Shown piece after piece: positions 59,967-64,000 of a DNA stretch of 64,000 nucleotides. The notes beneath the pieces are model-generated. The model ran no database searches, was not told the origin of the DNA, and was given only the letters and a program-made list of their open reading frames with translations. Positions within the stretch are counted from its first letter, which is position 1, and the number at the start of each line of letters is the position of its first letter. This DNA comes from Chordibacter sp038110535 (GTDB lineage: Bacteria > Verrucomicrobiota > Verrucomicrobiia > Opitutales > Seribacteraceae): positions 1-64,000 of the forward strand of contig JAYNJW010000008.1 in the NCBI GenBank assembly GCA_038110535.1, given 5' to 3'. The translations under genes were made by a program, and so were the position numbers.

Positions 59967-60836
59967 TCAAGCGTGCACAATTTCGGTGCCGATGCCCTGA
60001 TCGGTGAAAATTTCTAATAAGATACTGTGAGGCATCCGTCCATCAATGAAGTGCACCCGGTTGACTCCGGCTTTCAAGGCCTCCACCGCACTGTTGACCT
60101 TTGGTAACATACCGGCGGCAATCACTCCATTTTCTTTAAGCGGTTCCACTTCGTTAACTGCAAGACTGGAGAGTAAGGAGGACGGATCGGCGGGTTCCCT
60201 GAGTAATCCTGGGACATCAGATAAATAAACCAGCCTGCGGGCACCCAGTGCAATCGCAACCTTGGAAGCCACATTGTCTGCATTCACATTAAAGCAGATG
60301 CCTGCATCATCGGAGGCCGTGGATGAGAGAATGGGCATTTGACCATTCTCGAGAGCCTGTAGAATTGGGTCAACCTGCACTTGGGTAACTTGACCCACAT
60401 AACCCAAGTCATGGATTCCCTGTAGTTTTTCGCAGAGTAAAACCTCTTTGCCTGGGAATCTCTGTACCTCGCAGTCATGGGAAGACACAAATTGAGCCAC
60501 TTCACGATTTACCTGATCGTTGAGAACAGTATCCACTGCGTCCATAGTCTGTTCATCGGTAACCCGCAGACCATCCAAAAATTGTGCCTGGATGCCGCGT
60601 TTCTCGAGTTCTTTGGTAATGGCCTTTCCGCCTCCGTGCACCACGACCACTTTGATGCCCACAAAATGAAGAAAGACCAAGTCTTTGGCCACCCCGGCCC
60701 GAACTTCTGGATCGGGAGAATCCATAAAGCTACCCCCGTATTTAACCACGAAAATGGAGCCCCGAAACCGCCTCACATAGGGAAGGGCCTCCATGAGGAT
60801 GCGTGCTTTGGCCTGACTTTCCTCGAATTCAATCAT
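59967..60836 (-). CDS. argB: N-acetylglutamate kinase
   Basis: Phosphorylates N-acetylglutamate. A 289-residue amino-acid kinase: VVKYGGSFMDS (ATP/phosphate site), VVHGGGKAITKELEKRG, VNADNVASKVAIALGARRLVYLSDV. An N-terminal helix (residues 1-25, AKARILMEALPYVRRF) of the kind that builds the arginine-inhibited hexamer is present, so arginine feedback control is likely (inference from the family). Its stop lies three bases before the argD ATG. Confidence 0.95.
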   Translation of the reverse strand: MIEFEESQAKARILMEALPYVRRFRGSIFVVKYGGSFMDSPDPEVRAGVAKDLVFLHFVGIKVVVVHGGGKAITKELEKRGIQAQFLDGLRVTDEQTMDAVDTVLNDQVNREVAQFVSSHDCEVQRFPGKEVLLCEKLQGIHDLGYVGQVTQVQVDPILQALENGQMPILSSTASDDAGICFNVNADNVASKVAIALGARRLVYLSDVPGLLREPADPSSLLSSLAVNEVEPLKENGVIAAGMLPKVNSAVEALKAGVNRVHFIDGRMPHSILLEIFTDQGIGTEIVHA

Positions 60837-60842
60837 CTGTGC

Positions 60843-62063
60843 TTACTCGCTCTTGTTGTAGTTAACATATTCTTCACTTAGGTCATTGGACCAAAGGATT
60901 GCCGATCCATTGCCCTGGTTAAGGTTAATGGAAATCACAAATGCTTTTTGGGAAACGATCTCCTTCCATTTAGCTTTGTTCATGGGCAATGGTTTACCCC
61001 TTTCGACTGCAGGAACATCGTTGTAGGACAGGTCAAGAAGATCGAAATCGATGCCTGCTTTAGCATAACCAGCCGCGTCCACTATTCTTCCCCAATTTGG
61101 ATCGGATCCATACCAGGAAGATTTTACCAGCAAAGAATTTGCAATGCACCGGGCAACTTTTTCTGCAGCTTCATCGTTGGCTGCACCTTCAATTTGCAAC
61201 TCAACAAATTTGGTAACTTTTTCTCCATCGGTCACACATTTGCGGGCGAGGGTAGTGCAAACCTGAATAACCGCTTCTTCAAAAGCGGACCTGATTTCAT
61301 GGGATTCTTGTTCCACATTCACCCGCGAAAATCCATTGGCCAAAAAGAGCACCGAGTCATTCGTGCTCATGTCCCCATCTATGGTCATCCGGTTAAATGA
61401 TTGGTTTACTGCTTTGGTCAGGCATTTCTTAAGAAAGGCTGACGATACTGCAGCATCCGTAGTAAGAAATGCGAGCATGGTTGCCATATCCGGTTGAATC
61501 ATCCCAGCTCCTTTTACGGTTCCACCAATGGTGATCTTTCCCGCAGAAGTGTCGATCTGGGCAGAGCAGGATTTGGTGCAGGTATCGGAAGTAAGAATGG
61601 CCTCCTGAAAGGCCTTGCCTCCATCGAGTTCATCCAAGGTGTCCTGACAGGCATGAGCAATGCCAACAGTGATACGGCTCATGGGTAATTGGACTCCAAT
61701 TCTTCCAGTCGAGCAAACGAGAATTTCACGGGAATGAACTTGCAAATGTCTGGCAGTCTCAGCTGCCATTTTGGCACAGTCCAAATCGCCTTGTTTTCCA
61801 GTGCATGCATTTGCATTTCCACTGTTGGCAACCACTCCATGAAAAATTTGCTTGGGATCACTGAGCAACTCCATGCAGTATCGTACCGGAGATGCTTTTA
61901 CATCGTTGCTGGTAAAAGTCCCTGCAGCAGTGCAGGGCCGTTGGGAATAGATTACTCCCAGGTCCAGTTTTCCATTATTTTTGCCCATAATGTTGCTAGC
62001 TACACCGGAGGCAAAAAAGCCCTTGGGTTCAGTTACTCCATCGCAATCTAGAAAAAACTTCAT
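60843..62063 (-). CDS. argJ: Glutamate N-acetyltransferase/amino-acid acetyltransferase
   Basis: Recycles the acetyl group from acetylornithine to glutamate, so the pathway here is the cyclic one. A 406-residue ArgJ with the self-cleavage site in PDMATMLAF (between Ala and Thr, giving alpha and beta chains) and conserved N-terminal GFFASGVASNIMGKNN and GTFTSNDVKASPV. Whether it is mono- or bifunctional cannot be decided. ATG overlaps the argC stop as ATGA. Confidence 0.96.
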   Translation of the reverse strand: MKFFLDCDGVTEPKGFFASGVASNIMGKNNGKLDLGVIYSQRPCTAAGTFTSNDVKASPVRYCMELLSDPKQIFHGVVANSGNANACTGKQGDLDCAKMAAETARHLQVHSREILVCSTGRIGVQLPMSRITVGIAHACQDTLDELDGGKAFQEAILTSDTCTKSCSAQIDTSAGKITIGGTVKGAGMIQPDMATMLAFLTTDAAVSSAFLKKCLTKAVNQSFNRMTIDGDMSTNDSVLFLANGFSRVNVEQESHEIRSAFEEAVIQVCTTLARKCVTDGEKVTKFVELQIEGAANDEAAEKVARCIANSLLVKSSWYGSDPNWGRIVDAAGYAKAGIDFDLLDLSYNDVPAVERGKPLPMNKAKWKEIVSQKAFVISINLNQGNGSAILWSNDLSEEYVNYNKSE

Positions 62064-63085
62064 AGCAATCCACAGTCCTCACTATATCCATTGCAAAGAT
62101 TCATCGACTGTATGGCTTGTCCGCCTGCACCCTTGATCAAGTTATCTTCTGCGGAGCAAATGATGTAGCGGTAGGTCCGCTTGTCTTCTTGAACCGCTAG
62201 ATCAATCCTGTTTGTTCCGACTACCCGTCCGGTCTCCGGCAGGTCTCCGTCGTTGAGGACTTGCACGAAAGGCCTTTGCGAGTACGAATTTTCCCAACAT
62301 TCCCTGATCGCATTGGCATGGAACGAATTTTTGGGCTTTACCGAGATGGTCGAACAAAGACCGCGGTTCATTGGGCCAAGATGCGGGACAAAAGACAAGA
62401 CAACCGGCTCTCCCGCAAAATGGGTCAACTGTTCTTCCATTTCCGACAGATGCCGGTGCTTGGGCAGTCCATAGGGTCCTGCACTCTCATTTCTTTCACA
62501 AAAGAGCAATCGCTCGGAAGCATTTTTGCCCGCTCCGCTTATTCCGCTAATGGAATTTATGACAATTTCTGATTTTTCGATAAGATCATGCTTAAGCAGG
62601 GGGGCAAGGGGAACGATCACACTGGTTGGGTAACACCCTGGTGATGCAATAAGAGAGGACTTTTCCCAGCTAAGATCGTGCAGTTCGGGAAGCCCATACT
62701 GGGCTAAGGGTAACCAATGTGGGGCAGGGTGCTTGCCTCCGTAAAATTCCTCATAGATTGCAGGGTTATCCAGCCTGAAATCTGCAGATAAATCGATAAT
62801 TTTTTTCCCCGCATCCAACAGAGGAATGGCATATTCTGCAGCTGTTCCATGAGGGAGAGCTAAGAAAAATAACTCGATTTCTGATTGTACTAACTCCTCG
62901 ATACTAGGGCTGATAAACGATTTGTTTTGTCCACGCCTGCCCACTTTCGGAATGATTGCGGAAAGAGGTTGGCCCGCATTTGCCCTCGAGGTTACAGTAC
63001 ATAATTCTATTTCGGGATGCCCGATCAGTAAGGAAACAAGCTCTTGTCCAGTATATCCGGACGCACCAACTATGCCTACTTTCAT
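62060..63085 (-). CDS. argC: N-acetyl-gamma-glutamyl-phosphate reductase
   Basis: NADPH-dependent reductase, 341 residues. Nucleotide-binding GASGYTGQELVSLL, FFLALPHGTAAEYAIPL, and the catalytic Cys in ASPGCYPTSVIVPLAPLL (ASPGCYPT is diagnostic). First gene of the arginine operon. Its ATG lies about 30 bases downstream of the rplM-rpsI terminator hairpin, so the operon promoter must overlap the terminator region. Confidence 0.97.
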   Translation of the reverse strand: MKVGIVGASGYTGQELVSLLIGHPEIELCTVTSRANAGQPLSAIIPKVGRRGQNKSFISPSIEELVQSEIELFFLALPHGTAAEYAIPLLDAGKKIIDLSADFRLDNPAIYEEFYGGKHPAPHWLPLAQYGLPELHDLSWEKSSLIASPGCYPTSVIVPLAPLLKHDLIEKSEIVINSISGISGAGKNASERLLFCERNESAGPYGLPKHRHLSEMEEQLTHFAGEPVVLSFVPHLGPMNRGLCSTISVKPKNSFHANAIRECWENSYSQRPFVQVLNDGDLPETGRVVGTNRIDLAVQEDKRTYRYIICSAEDNLIKGAGGQAIQSMNLCNGYSEDCGLL

Positions 63086-63114
63086 GATGAAAAAATTTTG
63101 TTGTGGAACATTAT

Positions 63115-63150
63115 AAAAAACAAACCCCCCGGTTGGAGTTCCGAGGGGTT
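63115..63150 (-). terminator. Rho-independent terminator of rplM-rpsI
   Basis: Read on the minus strand, a ten-base stem AACCCCTCGG/CCGGGGGGTT (63150-63141 with 63132-63123, one T-G pair, eight-base loop) is followed by a T-rich run (63122-63115). It lies 29 bases after the rpsI stop. A TATAAT (63115-63110) directly follows and might serve argC, but no good -35 box is seen. Confidence 0.9.
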
Positions 63151-63178
63151 GAATAAAAGGTGACTAAAATTTGAGTGA

Positions 63179-63583
63179 TTATCGTTTAGAAAATTGAAAC
63201 CTTTTACGAGCCCCGGGACGACCAGCTTTTTTACGCTCGATTTTACGGGGGTCTCGTCGGAGATGACCCGCTTTTTTGAGAGGAGAGCGTAGGTCGGCAT
63301 CCATTTTTTCGAGTGCACGGGATAATCCGTGACGGATCGCACCCGATTGTCCGGTGCCGCCACCACCGCGAACATTGACAGAAACATCTAGCTTACCATT
63401 TTTCTCAACGCAGACCAAGGGCCCAATGACCGCTTTTTTCTGTTGTTCAGTGGAACAGTAATCATCGATGTCGCGATTGTTAATCGTGATGGATCCTGAA
63501 CCTGGGCGTATACGAACCCGGGCAGTGCTTGTTTTCCTGCGACCTGTGGCAATAAAATCTTGGTTTTTAGCTTTGGCACTCAT
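63179..63583 (-). CDS. rpsI: Ribosomal protein S9
   Basis: A 134-residue small-subunit protein: TGRRKTSTARVRIRPG, VNVRGGGGTGQSGAIRHGLSRAL and the basic tail ending RKRFQFSKR, whose last Arg contacts the P-site tRNA. ATG 63583 lies 14 bases after the rplM stop in the usual rplM-rpsI pair. Confidence 0.97.
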   Translation of the reverse strand: MSAKAKNQDFIATGRRKTSTARVRIRPGSGSITINNRDIDDYCSTEQQKKAVIGPLVCVEKNGKLDVSVNVRGGGGTGQSGAIRHGLSRALEKMDADLRSPLKKAGHLRRDPRKIERKKAGRPGARKRFQFSKR

Positions 63584-63597
63584 GTTGTGTAAAGGAA

Positions 63598-63999
63598 TTA
63601 AGAAAGAAGAGGGGAGGGTTGTTGGGCGGAGTGAGGGTGTTCTTCGCCCGCAAAAACACGTAGCCTGGTCAGCATACCACTGGAAAGCTTATTTTTGGGC
63701 AACATGCCTTTGACTGCATTTGTAATGATAAATTCAGGACGGTTTTCACGAAAATCTGCAACCGTACGGTACTTTTCATTTCCCATGTACCCAGAGTAAA
63801 ACATATACTGTTTTTGTTCCTCCTTAGAACCGGTCAATTTAACTTTGTCGGCATTGATAACCACGACATAATCCCCCGTGTCCACATGGGGAGTATAAGT
63901 GGGCTTATTGCGACCTCTAAGTGCATTGGCAATCTGAACGGCTAAGCGTCCAAGAATTTGGCCGGAAGCATCTACGATCTTCCAGTCGTGGGTAACGGA
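63598..63999 (-). CDS. rplM: Ribosomal protein L13, 5' end beyond the window
   Basis: 134 residues of L13 are visible; the true start lies past the right edge. Family landmarks: HDWKIVDASGQILGRLAVQ, GRNKPTYTPHVDTGDYVVV, and NAVKGMLPKNKLSSGMLTRL, with the C-terminal region LRVFAGEEHPHSAQQP. First gene of the rplM-rpsI operon. Confidence 0.97.
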   Translation of the reverse strand, partial: SVTHDWKIVDASGQILGRLAVQIANALRGRNKPTYTPHVDTGDYVVVINADKVKLTGSKEEQKQYMFYSGYMGNEKYRTVADFRENRPEFIITNAVKGMLPKNKLSSGMLTRLRVFAGEEHPHSAQQPSPLLS

Positions 64000-64000
64000 T

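Noticed and set aside
1..64000. Insertion sequences, prophage or integrated plasmid
   Set aside because: No transposase, integrase, phage structural gene or flanking inverted repeat was found; the single tRNA has no adjacent integrase.

Overview
This 64 kb window looks like chromosomal DNA of a Gram-negative bacterium, most likely a Verrucomicrobiota of the Opitutae type (probably marine). The clues are the secreted NHL/LamG and cadherin/thrombospondin-3 proteins, FecR-domain proteins paired with a beta-barrel, a compact type II secretion operon whose GspE has the CNKC-type zinc motif, and the overall gene content. The assignment is inference: there is no rRNA in the window. There is one tRNA, no CRISPR array and no insertion sequence.

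Layout. (1) 0-9.8 kb: a partial unknown gene, an outer-membrane barrel, mutS with an overlapping alpha/beta hydrolase, HU, ygfZ, DAHP synthase, malate dehydrogenase, then a miniature MotA-like membrane protein, a zinc-ribbon membrane protein and a GNAT acetyltransferase. (2) 9.8-16.7 kb: tRNA-Leu(CAA), a 310-base gene-free stretch, and two very large exported proteins; the second carries three repeats spaced exactly 150 residues apart. (3) 16.7-19.5 kb, minus strand: nuoA, a PTS EIIA-diadenylate cyclase fusion, nadD and rsfS. (4) 19.6-32.3 kb: a type II secretion operon in the order G-H-I-J-K-L-M-D-(PilP/GspC-like)-E-F plus a MORN lipoprotein. Its GspE carries an inserted degenerate receiver domain and its secretin carries duplicated N-domains and a triplicated 27-bp repeat. 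(5) 32.3-42.9 kb: a metallo-hydrolase; on the minus strand a HAD phosphatase, a DAACS symporter, uvrB and a GIN-domain protein; then sodA followed by a FecR-barrel-FecR cluster. (6) 42.9-45.8 kb: tadA, infA, cysK, dtd and a 3-methyladenine glycosylase. (7) 45.9-50.1 kb: an unusual envelope cluster of two tandem membrane-anchored coiled-coil proteins, an acidic protein and a glycosyltransferase, flanked by two paralogous lipoproteins. (8) 50.1-55.5 kb: pgi, ilvD, pheA. (9) 55.0-63.1 kb, minus strand: a complete argCJBDFG operon continuing into a trpG/pabA glutaminase, nrdR and a hypothetical gene. (10) 63.1-64 kb: the rplM-rpsI ribosomal operon with a clear terminator; rplM is cut by the window edge.

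How the parts may work together: the secretion operon probably exports large surface proteins such as those encoded just upstream of it (inference). Arginine, aromatic amino acid and branched-chain biosynthesis genes show a prototrophic, free-living lifestyle. The most unusual items are the GspE with a pseudo-receiver insertion, the EIIA-diadenylate cyclase fusion, the envelope coiled-coil cluster and the MotA-like miniature. Many genes start with TTG or GTG and overlap the preceding stop codon, so starts were chosen from domain boundaries, signal peptides and overlaps rather than from the longest reading frame.
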